Assembly: GCA_963841415.1 (NCBI GenBank)
Contig: CAWJCN010000003.1
Location: forward strand, 868,001 to 932,000
Direction: 5' to 3'
DNA: 64,000 nt
Source: DASUAS01 sp963841415
GTDB taxonomy: Bacteria > Actinomycetota > Acidimicrobiia > IMCC26256 > DASPTH01
Shown here: positions 42,626 through 51,938 of the stretch, in pieces
Numbering within the stretch: the first letter of the stretch is position 1
How the letters are laid out: each line of letters begins with the position of its first letter
Notes under the pieces: generated by a model
Told to the model about the DNA's origin: nothing
The model's input: the letters and a program-made list of their open reading frames with translations, nothing else
Databases searched by the model: none
Made by a program: the position numbers and the translations under genes

Positions 42626-43081
42626 TCAACCTATCGGGCCTGCCTCCACGGTGGTCTTCAGGCGGCGGAGGTTGCCCTCCCAGATGCGCTTCAACACCGG
42701 ACGGCCGAAGCGCTCGCCCGCGAGGCTGCCGAGCCACCACGGAAAGGCGAGCGTCTCTTCCCAGGAGAATTCCGTGCTCACGCCGCCAGCCAGTGGACGC
42801 AAGCGGAACTCGCCGACGCCGGTCACGGCACCGCGGTGTTCGATCCCCATCGCGACGCCCGGTTCCCAGCGCGTCACCACGAAGCGGTCGGTGGTGCGCA
42901 GGAACCCGACGCGCGTCAGGCAGTCGAACTCAGCCCCCACACCCGAGTGCTGCTCGCTGCGGAACGTGATCGACGCAGCGTCGAGCATCCACTCGGTGTG
43001 CGTCTCGATCCGCTCGACGACTCGCCACACGTCGTCGGGCGCTGCCGCGATCGTGGTGCGGACCCGGATGGTCGTGCTCAC
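42626..43081 (-). CDS. SRPBCC family protein
   Basis: 151 residues: TIRVRTTIAAAPDDVWRVVE, TEWMLDAASITFRSE, a central sheet and the C-terminal helix GRPVLKRIWEGNLRRLKTTV, the polyketide-cyclase/dehydrase-like fold. GTG start in a GTGA overlap with the galT-like gene. Ligand unknown. Confidence 0.8.
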   Translation of the reverse strand: MSTTIRVRTTIAAAPDDVWRVVERIETHTEWMLDAASITFRSEQHSGVGAEFDCLTRVGFLRTTDRFVVTRWEPGVAMGIEHRGAVTGVGEFRLRPLAGGVSTEFSWEETLAFPWWLGSLAGERFGRPVLKRIWEGNLRRLKTTVEAGPIG

Positions 43082-43977
43082 CGCACCCGCGCTCCGCGCA
43101 GGATCTCGGCCGCCTGCTCGGGCGCGACGATGTTCACGAGGATCCCGGTCACCTGCTCGAAACCGGCCAGCACCGCCACGCGCGGCACGATCTCCACGTA
43201 CCAGTGGAACGTCGATTCGTCGCGTGGCGCGGTGGGCACGACGAGGTTGTAGGGCACGTCGCCGATGGTCTCGCGCAGCAGGGCGAGGGAGTCGCGCACC
43301 GCGAGCGAGGTGTTCGCGAGCACGGCGTCGTCGGCTTGGTCGAACCGCGCGCCGGCGTCGTCATGCGCGACTCGCAGTTGGTAGGGCGATGCCGATGCGT
43401 GAGGGCACCACACCGCGACGCCATCGTCTCGCGACACGACGAGCTCGTCAGGCTGCGCGTCGGCGAGCACGAGGTCGACTCCCGCGTCGCGCACCCTCGC
43501 CACCGCCTCCTCGACCGCGCGCGGCACGACGTCGAGCGCGAACACCTGCGCGTGCGGATGCGCGATGGACGCGCCGGCCGCCCGAAGGTGGTTCACGATG
43601 GCGACGCCGTACACATGGCCCTCGTCGAGGTGTGCGGCCACGCGGTCGCGGACGAGCGTGAACACGCCGACTGCCTCGTGATCGTCGAGTTGCCCGAAGG
43701 AGCGGTGGTCGGGCGCGAGGACCACGACCTCGTGGGTCTCCACGATCGGGTACAGGTTGGGGAACGCGCGAGCTGCCCACCCCGGTCCACCCGGTTCACC
43801 GCCGCCGACCCGCGCCACCTCGGTCGGGGTCATCGACTCGTGACCCGGACAGAACGGGCACTCGCCGGCGCTCGCGTCCTCGTCGGCTGACGTCGCGAAG
43901 GTGGTGGGTCGCGCCGCGCGCCCGACGGCCACGATGACGTCGCGCCCGCTCAACGGGTCGTGGCGGAGCTGCGACAT
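43078..43977 (-). CDS. galT: Galactose-1-phosphate uridylyltransferase-like protein (HIT superfamily)
   Basis: 299 residues. Zinc-binding CPFCPGHESMTPTEV near the N-terminus, VIVNHLRAAGASIAHPHAQV with the nucleophile His (the usual HPHGQ reads HPHAQ), and HWYVEIVPRVAVLAGFE at the end. It transfers a nucleotide between sugar phosphates; relatives include ADP-glucose phosphorylases, so the symbol is tentative. No galK or galE is nearby. ATG 43977 has TAACCT 7 bases upstream. Downstream it is coupled to an SRPBCC gene. Confidence 0.8.
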   Translation of the reverse strand: MSQLRHDPLSGRDVIVAVGRAARPTTFATSADEDASAGECPFCPGHESMTPTEVARVGGGEPGGPGWAARAFPNLYPIVETHEVVVLAPDHRSFGQLDDHEAVGVFTLVRDRVAAHLDEGHVYGVAIVNHLRAAGASIAHPHAQVFALDVVPRAVEEAVARVRDAGVDLVLADAQPDELVVSRDDGVAVWCPHASASPYQLRVAHDDAGARFDQADDAVLANTSLAVRDSLALLRETIGDVPYNLVVPTAPRDESTFHWYVEIVPRVAVLAGFEQVTGILVNIVAPEQAAEILRGARVR

Positions 43978-43984
43978 TGCGATC

Positions 43985-43990
43985 AGGTTA
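43985..43990 (-). promoter_or_regulatory. -10 box TAACCT of the galT-like gene
   Basis: Minus-strand TAACCT, 7 bases before the ATG at 43977: leaderless spacing. Confidence 0.5.
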
Positions 43991-44029
43991 CGCGGGTCCG
44001 CTCGTGACGGGACTGCTCGGAGCGGGTCC

Positions 44030-44035
44030 TAGAAT
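44030..44035 (+). promoter_or_regulatory. -10 box TAGAAT of the lpdA-like gene
   Basis: TAGAAT, close to the TATAAT consensus, 9 bases before the ATG at 44045. Leaderless spacing. Confidence 0.5.
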
Positions 44036-44044
44036 TCCGCGCCT

Positions 44045-45400
44045 ATGTCAAGTCTCGTGATCCTGGGGGGCGGACCCGCGGGCAACACCTGCGCATCCGT
44101 CGCCGCCACGCTCGGCGCCGACGTCACGCTCGTCGAGCGCGACATCGTCGGCGGCGCCGCCCACCTCTGGGACTGCATCCCGTCGAAAGCGCTGATCGCG
44201 ACCGGCGGTGAGCTCGTCGAGCTCGATCGTGCCCACACCATGGGCCTCAAGGCCGAGGGTCGTCTCGACATCGAAGCGCTGCGCGAGCGCGTTTCGTCGA
44301 TCGAGGGTCGGTTGCACCACATGATCACCACCCAGCTCGCCTCGCAGCAGGTGCGCGTGATCCACGGAAGCGCCGAGCTCAAAGGGCCGCACGAGGTGGT
44401 GATCGACACCAAGGGTGTGATCGAGGAGCTGGCGGCCGACTACATCGTCGTCGCCACCGGTTCGCGGCCGCGGGTTCCCGACTTCGTACCCGTCGACCAC
44501 GAGCGTGTGCTCACCACCCGCGACGCCTACCCGCCGCCCGAGATCCCCGAGCATGCGATCATCGTCGGGTCGGGCGTCACCGGCGTGGAGTTCACCCACC
44601 TGTTCGACTCGCTCGGCTCCGAGGTCACGCTGCTCGTGTCGCGCCAGCAGGTGTTGCCGATCAAGGACGCCGAGGTGGCGTCGGTGCTCGAGGACGCCTT
44701 CCTGCAACGGGGGATCGCGCTGCTGAAGGGCGCGCGTGCGAGCGGCGTCGAGCGCGACGGCGACGTCGTGCGCGTTCGCTGCGAGGACGGCCGCGTGGTG
44801 GAAGGGTCGCACGTGCTCCTCGCGGTCGGATCGATCCCCAACAGCGAAGGAATCGGGCTCGACGCGGCGGGCGTCGACGTCGACCAGGCCGGCTACATCC
44901 CCGTCAACCACAACTGCCTCTCCAACGTGTCGCACATCTACGCCGCCGGTGACGTGTCGGGGAAGCTGCCGCTGTCGTCGGTGGCGGCGATGCAGGGGCG
45001 CAAGATCGCCGAGCACCTCATGGGTCTGCACAACCGACCCCACCGGCACCTCGACTACGACAAGGCAGCGTCGGCGGTGTTCACCGACCCCGAGATCGCC
45101 GATGTCGGGCTCGCCGAGGCCGAAGCGTTCTCGGAGGGCCGCAAGATCCGCGTGACCAAGGTGCCGTTCACCGCGAACGCGAAGGCGCTCATCAAGGGCG
45201 ACCCGCGCGGCTTCGTGAAGGTCTTGTCCGACCCTGCGACCGGCGTGGTGCTGGGCGGATCGATCGTGGGCCGCAACGCGGCTGAGCTCATCAGCGTGCT
45301 CGCGGTGGCCGTTACCAACGGCCTGCGTGTCGACGACATCGTCGACTCGTTGCTGGTGCACCCGTCGCTGGCCGAGCTGCTTGCCGACGCGGCCAGCTGA
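44045..45400 (+). CDS. lpdA: LpdA-like NAD(P)H-quinone reductase of the disulfide-reductase family
   Basis: 451 residues in the fold of dihydrolipoamide dehydrogenase: FAD site VILGGGPAGNTCASVAATLG, NAD site AIIVGSGVTGVEFTHLFDSL, IYAAGDVSGKLPLSS and the dimer domain. The redox pair is broken: GGAAHLWDCIPSK has Ala39 where the first Cys should be and keeps only Cys44. M. tuberculosis LpdA (Rv3303c) has the same loss and reduces quinones rather than disulfides, so I assign that role. The C-terminal HPSLAE keeps the His-Glu pair. The next gene begins 56 bases later. Confidence 0.85.
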   Translation: MSSLVILGGGPAGNTCASVAATLGADVTLVERDIVGGAAHLWDCIPSKALIATGGELVELDRAHTMGLKAEGRLDIEALRERVSSIEGRLHHMITTQLASQQVRVIHGSAELKGPHEVVIDTKGVIEELAADYIVVATGSRPRVPDFVPVDHERVLTTRDAYPPPEIPEHAIIVGSGVTGVEFTHLFDSLGSEVTLLVSRQQVLPIKDAEVASVLEDAFLQRGIALLKGARASGVERDGDVVRVRCEDGRVVEGSHVLLAVGSIPNSEGIGLDAAGVDVDQAGYIPVNHNCLSNVSHIYAAGDVSGKLPLSSVAAMQGRKIAEHLMGLHNRPHRHLDYDKAASAVFTDPEIADVGLAEAEAFSEGRKIRVTKVPFTANAKALIKGDPRGFVKVLSDPATGVVLGGSIVGRNAAELISVLAVAVTNGLRVDDIVDSLLVHPSLAELLADAAS

Positions 45401-45456
45401 GTCTTCCGAAACGCGCCGAATTGCGGCAGACTTCGCGAGCAGGAGTCGCAGGGCGC

Positions 45457-46146
45457 ATGCCGGTAGGCGCCACTGCCGCCCAACAGGCATCGAAACGGGG
45501 ATCGGTGGTCCAAGACGCGCAACGATGGCGGCACGAGCCGCAGCCCGCGGACCGGGGCGAGGCGACCGGCGACGCGAGCGCCGGCGGGCTCGACGATGCG
45601 TGGCAATTCGGCGTGGCGGCCTCGACCGCGATGGCCGAGCGCCTGCAGGAGCTCTATCGACAGCTTCCCGCCGGCGGAGTGGGCGCCGGTGAGCTCGACG
45701 CGGAGCTGCGGCGGCTGCGCCTCGACATCGAGCGCGGCGCCGACCTGATGCTCGATCTCTTCGACCGCGTCCTCGCCCTGGTCCGGAGGCTCGACCGCTC
45801 CGACGCACCGGACGATCGGGCCGCCGACGAGGAGCTCGTGATCATCGTCGCGCCGGGCGAGTCTCAGATTGCCGAGCTGTGGGCTCACAACGTGTCCGAC
45901 GCGGAGCACCCGCCGCCGGAGCTGCGGTGCGGACCTCTCACCGACTGGGAGGGACGCGCGATGCCACCCTCCTGCGTGCGCGTGCGCTGCGGCACGAGAC
46001 CGATTCAGGCGCGTAACACCCGCGGCGTCGAGCTGGTCGTCGACGCGCCGCCGGACACCGCGCCGGGCTCGTACCGCGGCCTCGTGTTCGTCCGTCACGA
46101 CGCGGATGCCGCGATCCGAGTTCGCGTCGACGTGACACTGGCATGA
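45457..46146 (+). CDS. Unassigned protein: helical first part, beta-sandwich-like second part
   Basis: 229 residues. Polar start, then a long amphipathic helical part (AWQFGVAASTAMAERLQELY ... ADLMLDLFDRVLALVRRL) with a phasin-like look, then a beta-rich part (ELVIIVAPGESQIAELWAHN ... GSYRGLVFVRHDADAAIRVR) with two Cys, like an Ig or NEW-type sandwich. No signal peptide. Helix-plus-sandwich is also the plan of the protein at 52216. ATG 45457 after GCAGGAG; TTG 45421 is an alternative. It overlaps the prenyl synthase gene by ATGA, so they share an operon. Function not known. Confidence 0.65.
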   Translation: MPVGATAAQQASKRGSVVQDAQRWRHEPQPADRGEATGDASAGGLDDAWQFGVAASTAMAERLQELYRQLPAGGVGAGELDAELRRLRLDIERGADLMLDLFDRVLALVRRLDRSDAPDDRAADEELVIIVAPGESQIAELWAHNVSDAEHPPPELRCGPLTDWEGRAMPPSCVRVRCGTRPIQARNTRGVELVVDAPPDTAPGSYRGLVFVRHDADAAIRVRVDVTLA

Positions 46147-47177
46147 TCGCGTCGAGCGAGACCGTCTCCGACCGTCTCGCTCGGTACCGGACGGCAACGG
46201 TGTCGATGGTCGCGGGCTGCGTCTCGGGGCGGGAGCCGCGCCGACACCTCTACGACCCGTTGCGCTCGTTCACGATGCAGACCGGGAAGGGCATCCGGCC
46301 CGCGCTCTGCCTCGCCACGTGCGAAGCGTTCGGAGGTCAGGCGGAGGACGCGCTTCCCGCCGCAGCCGCGATCGAGCTCTTGCACGCGGCCTTCCTGATC
46401 CACGACGACATCGAGGACGACACCGCGAAGCGACGTGGGCACCCCGCACTGCACGTCGAGCACGGAGTGCCGATCGCGCTCAACGCGGGCGACGCGCTCG
46501 CCGTGCTCTCCCTCCGTCCGGTTCTGGAGAGCGTGGAGAGACTCGGCTCGCGCAGGGCGCGTTTGGTGCTCGCCGAGTTCCAGTCGGCGATGGAGCGCAC
46601 CGTCGAGGGCCAGGCAGTGGAGCTCGGTTGGCGCGTCGACGACGTCATCGACCTCACGCCGCTCGACTATCTCGACATGGTGCTTCGCAAGACATGTGCC
46701 TACTCGACGATCCTGCCGATGCGCGTCGGCGCGATCGTGGGCGCAGGGATGGCGGCAGATCTCGATGCCATCGCAACGTTCGGCTTCGTCCTCGGTGTGG
46801 CGTTCCAGATCCAGGACGACGTCCTCGACATGGTGAGCGATCGCGCCTCGTACGGGAAGGATCTCCACGGCGATCTCCGCGAGGGCAAGCGCACGCTGAT
46901 GCTCATGCATCTCTCGCGCGTCGCCTCGCCCGCCGATCGCGCGTTCGTCGAGGAGTTCGTCCGGACCGGCGAGCGCGGCCGCTCCGAACCGCGGGTCCAA
47001 CGCGTTGCAGCGCTCATGCACGACTACGGCAGCGTCGACTTCGCCTCGGCGTATGCGGTACGCATGGCGGCTGCCGCCCACGCCGCGTTCGACGATGCGT
47101 TCCGCGACTGTCCTGAGTCCGATGCGCTCGCCTTCCTGCATGAACTGGTCCCGTTCATGATCGAGCGTCGGTCGTAG
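46143..47177 (+). CDS. Polyprenyl diphosphate synthase (probably GGPP-type)
   Basis: 344 residues of the all-alpha isoprenyl synthase family. First Asp-rich motif LIHDDIEDDTAKRRG (D88, D89, D92), second FQIQDDVLD (D225, D226, D229), and GKGIRPALCL for substrate binding. A Phe four residues before the first motif suggests a short product such as C15-C20. It would supply an isoprenoid for the neighbouring oxidoreductase. Its end overlaps the end of the converging FAD gene by 23 bases. Confidence 0.88.
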   Translation: MIASSETVSDRLARYRTATVSMVAGCVSGREPRRHLYDPLRSFTMQTGKGIRPALCLATCEAFGGQAEDALPAAAAIELLHAAFLIHDDIEDDTAKRRGHPALHVEHGVPIALNAGDALAVLSLRPVLESVERLGSRRARLVLAEFQSAMERTVEGQAVELGWRVDDVIDLTPLDYLDMVLRKTCAYSTILPMRVGAIVGAGMAADLDAIATFGFVLGVAFQIQDDVLDMVSDRASYGKDLHGDLREGKRTLMLMHLSRVASPADRAFVEEFVRTGERGRSEPRVQRVAALMHDYGSVDFASAYAVRMAAAAHAAFDDAFRDCPESDALAFLHELVPFMIERRS

Positions 47178-49353
47178 TCGCAGTCCAGGGGCGGGGTCCG
47201 GCGCTGGCATGGCTCGGGTAGAAACCGGCAACCCGCTCCAGGAGCGGCGCGCGACGTACCGCGTTGGCGGCTTGGACGCCGGAGACCACCGCCGCCTCGA
47301 TGCAGCCGGCATTGAGGCCCGAGTCGATCCAGTCGCCGGCGAGGAACAAATTGTCGTAGCCGCTCTCGTCGGCGCGGAGACGGAACCGCGCGCTTCCGGG
47401 CAACGACAGCACGTAGCGATCGGAGGGATCGACGTTGGCGCGGAGGTACTGCGCGTCGAGCCGCGCCTCACCGCCCGATTCGTCGTCGCCGGCGAGCAAC
47501 TCCCAACGGAAGTCGCCGTGGCGCGTGCAGGCGCGCCAGAGTTGAGGAGCCTCCCGCCGCAGGAACTCCACTGCAGCGGCGCGCACGCGCGCCAGCTCGC
47601 GTACCGGGTAGTCGACGTCGTCGAGCGGTGGGGGCGGGCCAGTGGCGAGCACATGGCAGAAGTACGCGAGCGCACGCGGTTCGCGACCGAGCGGCCAATC
47701 CTCCTTGGCGAGCAGCCGCGTCATGGACGCATAGGTGTGGAAGGCGCCCGGGTAGCCACTCGTCGTGGCGTCGGGAGCGGTCCAGCCGAGCTCGGTCTCG
47801 TCGGCCGTGAGCCAGAGTTGCATCGCCTGGGTCGCGACGGTTCCGAGGTGGTCGACCATCGCGCGCCATTGCGGCGTGCGAGGGTTCGCGATGAGGTCCG
47901 CGCAGATGTGACGATGCATCCCGACCGGGATGGCGAGCACGAGCGCGTCGAAGTCGATCCCTGCACGGAGCGCGAGTGATCCGGCGTCAGGCGTCGAGCA
48001 CCAGAACGACTCGAAGTCGACACCGGCTCCGGGGTCGAGCCCGTCGAGTTGCTCGGTGCAGGGTGTGGCGGGCCAGCACCGCAGGCCGTCGACCTCCACG
48101 AGAGGGTCGTACGCGTCACGGCCGCCAGCCATTCGGGCCTGCACGCCCAGGTCGACCTGCTCGATCGCATGGCCGTCGCTCCCGACGCGCAGGGCGTCGA
48201 CGCGGTGGAACAACTGGAACTCGACGCCCCGCTCCCGGAGCGCTTCGTAGAGCGGCGAGAACACGACGTCACCCATCCCCGCGGTCATCTTCCAGAACAG
48301 TGCACCGCGGTAGTCGAAGAACATCTTTCCCGACAGCAGAAGCCCCGTCCCGGCCGCGAAGCGCGGACGATGTTCGTCGCCGTCCTCGTAGCCGAAGACG
48401 AGGTCGTACACAACCCGTACGAGCGGGGAAGCGATCGTGTCCGGCGCGGCTCCGTGGCGAACGAGCCACTCGCGGTAGTCCTCGTGGTCGACCGCGCCGT
48501 ACCCCTCCGGGCGCTCCATCAGCCGATCGACGACGATGCCGCGCACGATCGTGCGCACGAGGTCGAGGAACTGCCAAGTACGGCGCGCACCGTCATCTTC
48601 GGCGGCTCGGCGGGCGACGTGTGCTCGCAAGCGCTCCACGACGTCGTCCAGGGTCGCGACGAGGAACGACGACGTGCCGTCGCCCCCGGTCCTCTCCCCG
48701 AGACGACCCGTGAGACCGCTGGCCGTCGACAGCGCTGCGAGCGCGGCGACCAGCGCGCCGTCGGCGGCAAGCGTGCCGGCCGGCCGGTTCCTCGTGGCCT
48801 GTTGCCGCGGGGGGATCGGGTTGGTCGAGACGACGACAGGAGACGAGCCATCCCGTTCCTCGTCCACGAGTGAACCGGCGAAGTCGCCGAGGAGGCGCAG
48901 CGCGCGGCGGACGAGCTCCGTCACGGTCATGGGTTGCGCGCCGACGCCCGGCTCGCCCGGCCGATCGCCGTTCTCGGAGAAGTCGGCGATCCAGTGCAGC
49001 CACGCACCGTCGTGGAGCTCCCCAAGTCCGATCGTGCTCGCCGGAACGAACGCGTCGTCCCACCGGAGGATCGGTGACGCAGGCTCGGTGCGCGGCCGGT
49101 CGAGCTGCGCGTAGCACTCGCGCATGAGCCGGAAGGCGTTCTCGTAGTACCCGAGCCAGACGTGCAGCCCGTGTTCTTCGATTCGCCCGTGGGGCCCTCG
49201 GCTGCTCGCGCCCTTGCCACCAAGGCGCCACCCGCGCTGGTACACCGTGATGGATGCGACCTCGTCACGTCGCTCGGGCGCGCTCAACTCCCAGGCCGCC
49301 GAGAGCGCGGCCATCCCGCCTCCGAGGATCGCGACGCGCGGTCGGTGCGGCAC
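47155..49353 (-). CDS. Large FAD-dependent amine-oxidase-fold oxidoreductase
   Basis: 732 residues. N-terminal dinucleotide site PRVAILGGGMAALSAAWELS, then YQRGWRLGGKGASSRG and EEHGLHVWLGYYENAFRLMR, as in phytoene-desaturase, HpnE and related enzymes. The C-terminal FAD contact is NLFLAGDWIDSGLNAGCIEA. It is longer than phytoene desaturases (about 500) because of middle inserts. No signal peptide. Being next to a prenyl synthase, it may dehydrogenate or oxidise an isoprenoid; I cannot name the substrate. Starts at GTG 49353. Confidence 0.78.
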   Translation of the reverse strand: MPHRPRVAILGGGMAALSAAWELSAPERRDEVASITVYQRGWRLGGKGASSRGPHGRIEEHGLHVWLGYYENAFRLMRECYAQLDRPRTEPASPILRWDDAFVPASTIGLGELHDGAWLHWIADFSENGDRPGEPGVGAQPMTVTELVRRALRLLGDFAGSLVDEERDGSSPVVVSTNPIPPRQQATRNRPAGTLAADGALVAALAALSTASGLTGRLGERTGGDGTSSFLVATLDDVVERLRAHVARRAAEDDGARRTWQFLDLVRTIVRGIVVDRLMERPEGYGAVDHEDYREWLVRHGAAPDTIASPLVRVVYDLVFGYEDGDEHRPRFAAGTGLLLSGKMFFDYRGALFWKMTAGMGDVVFSPLYEALRERGVEFQLFHRVDALRVGSDGHAIEQVDLGVQARMAGGRDAYDPLVEVDGLRCWPATPCTEQLDGLDPGAGVDFESFWCSTPDAGSLALRAGIDFDALVLAIPVGMHRHICADLIANPRTPQWRAMVDHLGTVATQAMQLWLTADETELGWTAPDATTSGYPGAFHTYASMTRLLAKEDWPLGREPRALAYFCHVLATGPPPPLDDVDYPVRELARVRAAAVEFLRREAPQLWRACTRHGDFRWELLAGDDESGGEARLDAQYLRANVDPSDRYVLSLPGSARFRLRADESGYDNLFLAGDWIDSGLNAGCIEAAVVSGVQAANAVRRAPLLERVAGFYPSHASAGPRPWTATTTDARS

Positions 49354-49392
49354 GGGCAGAGTCTGGCACCGTCAGCCGCGCGTCGTGCTCGG

Positions 49393-50715
49393 TCAGACGG
49401 AGTCGACGAATTCCTGCAGGCTCAGCCGCAGCTCGTCGGCGAGCGTCGCCGCGCCGGCGAGTGCGAGGGACGCAGGGGAGGCGTACGGGGTCATGGTCGT
49501 GACCCCCCGGAACCGCACGAGCACGAACGCGACGAAGGGCACGGCCACGCGCCGGGGCGGCAGCCATCGCAACGCGGTCAATTCAGTCGCGCCCCAGTCA
49601 CCCAACTTCTCGGGCAGCCGGTCGGTGTGGCTGTAGAGACGCGACGAGCGAAGGGTCGCGGTGCGCAGGGCGATCGTGTCGCGCATCGCTCGATCGACGG
49701 CGTCCTGCTGGACCAGGCTGGTCGGAGGGGATACGAGATCGGCCGCGAGTCCGCTGCCGCGCACCGTCAGCAGGCCGAACGCCGCCCGTGCCTCGTCGAT
49801 GAGCTGTGGGAGGTCCGCGCTGGCGACATCGGTCAGGGTTGCGGGCTCCAGTCCGCTGAGGTTGCCCACGCCCCGCTGAGTGCGGAACTGCCGGCGGCAG
49901 TCGACGCTGACGAGCCATCCGCTGATCGCCGGCGACGCGGGCTCGTCCCCGAACGCGCGCGACCACGAGCGAGCGAGCAACGCGAGCATCACGTGGTTGA
50001 GGCGCCAGCCACGGGTCCACGCGAGGGTGTCGACGGTCCCGACCAGTTCGTCGTCGAGGTCGATCGGGAGGTGGCGACCCGGCGCATCGGGCTCCCTCGG
50101 CGCGTCCGCGTGGGTCGACCGCGGCGCGGTGGTCCATCGGCGCATCAAGTCCCAGGTCATCAGCGCGCGATCGTCCATCGTCACCCGATTGCCGGTGAGC
50201 AACGACTCCACGGTCCGAGGGTTCCAGTCGACATCGACGTCATGGTCGTCGCCTCCGCCGAGCGCGGCGTAAACCTGGCGTAGGTCGTCGAGCACGACCA
50301 GGAGCCCGCGCCCGTCGGTGACCGCGTGGTGAACACCGACCACGAGCCGCGACCGTGTCGCGTCCCGGAGGTGCGCAACGAGCATCGTCGGACCACTCTC
50401 GAGGTCGAGCGTGCCCACGTCCAGGGCGTCGAACGAGGACGACGTCGCGGCCGATGCATCGGCGACCTCGACGAAGGCGGGACCGGTCGTGGCCGCGCGC
50501 CAGCGTGCGCTTGGTTCGGAGCGGTCCACCGTCGCGCTCAAGATGGGATGGCGTCGGGTCACGAGCCGGAGCGCTTCGACGAGTCGTGCGGTGTCGAGTT
50601 GCGCGTCGAAATCCATTCCGAGTTGCACCGCGAACGGCGCATCGTCGTGCAGCAACGCCAACGCGCGGTCGGTGGTGCTGAAGTCGAAGTAGTGCGGCGC
50701 GACTTTTGCTGCCAT
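49393..50715 (-). CDS. Condensation/PapA/wax-ester-synthase-fold acyltransferase
   Basis: 440 residues of the CoA-dependent acyltransferase fold. The catalytic HHxxxDG is in VGVHHAVTDGRGLLV (H129, H130, D134). The start (FSTTDRALALLHDDAPFAVQ) and the RNHVMLALLARSW-like stretch match PapA/WS-DGAT-type enzymes that esterify alcohols with acyl groups from CoA or carrier proteins. It could acylate a product made by the neighbours. The DFGWG-like second motif is not clearly visible. 39 bases upstream of the FAD gene on the same strand (co-transcribed). Confidence 0.78.
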   Translation of the reverse strand: MAAKVAPHYFDFSTTDRALALLHDDAPFAVQLGMDFDAQLDTARLVEALRLVTRRHPILSATVDRSEPSARWRAATTGPAFVEVADASAATSSSFDALDVGTLDLESGPTMLVAHLRDATRSRLVVGVHHAVTDGRGLLVVLDDLRQVYAALGGGDDHDVDVDWNPRTVESLLTGNRVTMDDRALMTWDLMRRWTTAPRSTHADAPREPDAPGRHLPIDLDDELVGTVDTLAWTRGWRLNHVMLALLARSWSRAFGDEPASPAISGWLVSVDCRRQFRTQRGVGNLSGLEPATLTDVASADLPQLIDEARAAFGLLTVRGSGLAADLVSPPTSLVQQDAVDRAMRDTIALRTATLRSSRLYSHTDRLPEKLGDWGATELTALRWLPPRRVAVPFVAFVLVRFRGVTTMTPYASPASLALAGAATLADELRLSLQEFVDSV

Positions 50716-50776
50716 ATGAGCGGCTCCGACGGCGATGCTCCGAGCGTCACACTCGCACGTTCTGTGCCACGAGCAT

Positions 50777-50782
50777 TATGCT
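50777..50782 (+). promoter_or_regulatory. Possible -10 box TATGCT for the 50814-55972 gene group
   Basis: TATGCT about 31 bases before the ATG at 50814, in the divergent region between the acyltransferase and the next unassigned gene. No convincing -35 box. Confidence 0.3.
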
Positions 50783-50813
50783 TCCGATGCGACACCCGGC
50801 GAGCGGAGTGACC

Positions 50814-51914
50814 ATGGTGGACGAGGCGGCGCACGTCGCTCGGGCCCAGCAGGCCTCGGAGACGGCCGCGGCCGTCACCATCCTCGCCCGGCTCGCCCGA
50901 TTCAGCGAGCTGCCGCGCATCGACCCCGACTCCGAACCGGTGCCGTTGGCCGGACTCGCCGCGTCGGTCGAGACCCTCACGCAGGGAATCCACCTCCCCG
51001 GCCCGCAGCGGCTCGAGCTCCTGGCGCGACTCGTCAAGCACAACGAGGAGTCGCCCGATCTCGCTCCTCTCGATCTGAACCAGTTCGCGCAACCGCTCGT
51101 GCGGACGCAAGGCCTGTCCGAGTCGGCGCGGCAGGACGTTGCCACGGAGCTCACGCGGCGCGTCGCCGGCTGGACCGAGGGCTCCGAGCCGCTCGGTCGC
51201 ACGGTCGAGACATTGGTCGACCCACCCGACGAGTTCATCAAGACGCTGCAGGATGATGTCCAGCAGACGGTGCTCTCGATCCGGCCCGGATGTGGCACAG
51301 CCGTGGAGGTCGTCGGCGGCATCCCGGCGCTGAGCATCGTCACCGACGCGCACACGACGCGGAAGTTCCACACGTTCCGACCACTGGTCGATCCTCTGCG
51401 GTGGCCGAACTGCTGGCTGGAGCACGCGTTCTTCCGATCGATGCGGAGGATTCCGCCTCCGACGACGGCGACGCCGGCACCCGACCACGGCGGACACTTG
51501 GAGTCGCTGCTCGAGACCGTCGATTTCGGCCTCGGCTTGACGGGCGACGCCAAGCAGGAGTGCGTGACCAAGCTCGACGTCATGTTCTTCTGGAACGATC
51601 CGCTGCCCGCAGCTGCGGCGCTCGCGCCCGGCCTGCATCCTGGCACTGCGGGCGCACCGGCATCGGTCGTCGGAGGCCCGCAGATCACCCGGTCGCCCAC
51701 GGGGGTCGCCGGCTGCACGTACGACCTGCAGCAGTCGGTCGACGGGAAGATCCTCGTCGACCAAGGGTTCCTGCTCGTCGAGGACGTGCCGCGCCATGGT
51801 TATCGTCGGTACCGTACGCAGAAGGAGATCTGGTTCCGCGCCGGCAATCCACTCCCGGACGAGGTGTGCCCGTTCTGGAGCGTCGCGTGCGGCCTGATCC
51901 TCCAGGGATGTTGA
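50814..51914 (+). CDS. Unassigned 366-residue protein
   Basis: First 110 residues helical (VDEAAHVARAQQASETAAAV ... LELLARLVKHNEESPD). The second part is beta-rich with a pattern like a lipid-binding or START-type fold: TRKFHTFRPLVDPLRWPNCW, TKLDVMFFWNDPL, TYDLQQSVDGKILVDQGFLL and YRRYRTQKEIWFRAG. Four Cys, several Trp, no signal peptide. Candidate starts are ATG 50814 (after GCGGAG) and ATGs at 50778 and 50787. First of four plus-strand genes with short gaps. No function can be given. Confidence 0.6.
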   Translation: MVDEAAHVARAQQASETAAAVTILARLARFSELPRIDPDSEPVPLAGLAASVETLTQGIHLPGPQRLELLARLVKHNEESPDLAPLDLNQFAQPLVRTQGLSESARQDVATELTRRVAGWTEGSEPLGRTVETLVDPPDEFIKTLQDDVQQTVLSIRPGCGTAVEVVGGIPALSIVTDAHTTRKFHTFRPLVDPLRWPNCWLEHAFFRSMRRIPPPTTATPAPDHGGHLESLLETVDFGLGLTGDAKQECVTKLDVMFFWNDPLPAAAALAPGLHPGTAGAPASVVGGPQITRSPTGVAGCTYDLQQSVDGKILVDQGFLLVEDVPRHGYRRYRTQKEIWFRAGNPLPDEVCPFWSVACGLILQGC

Positions 51915-51938
51915 GTCCACCACCGCGAGGAGCGCACG

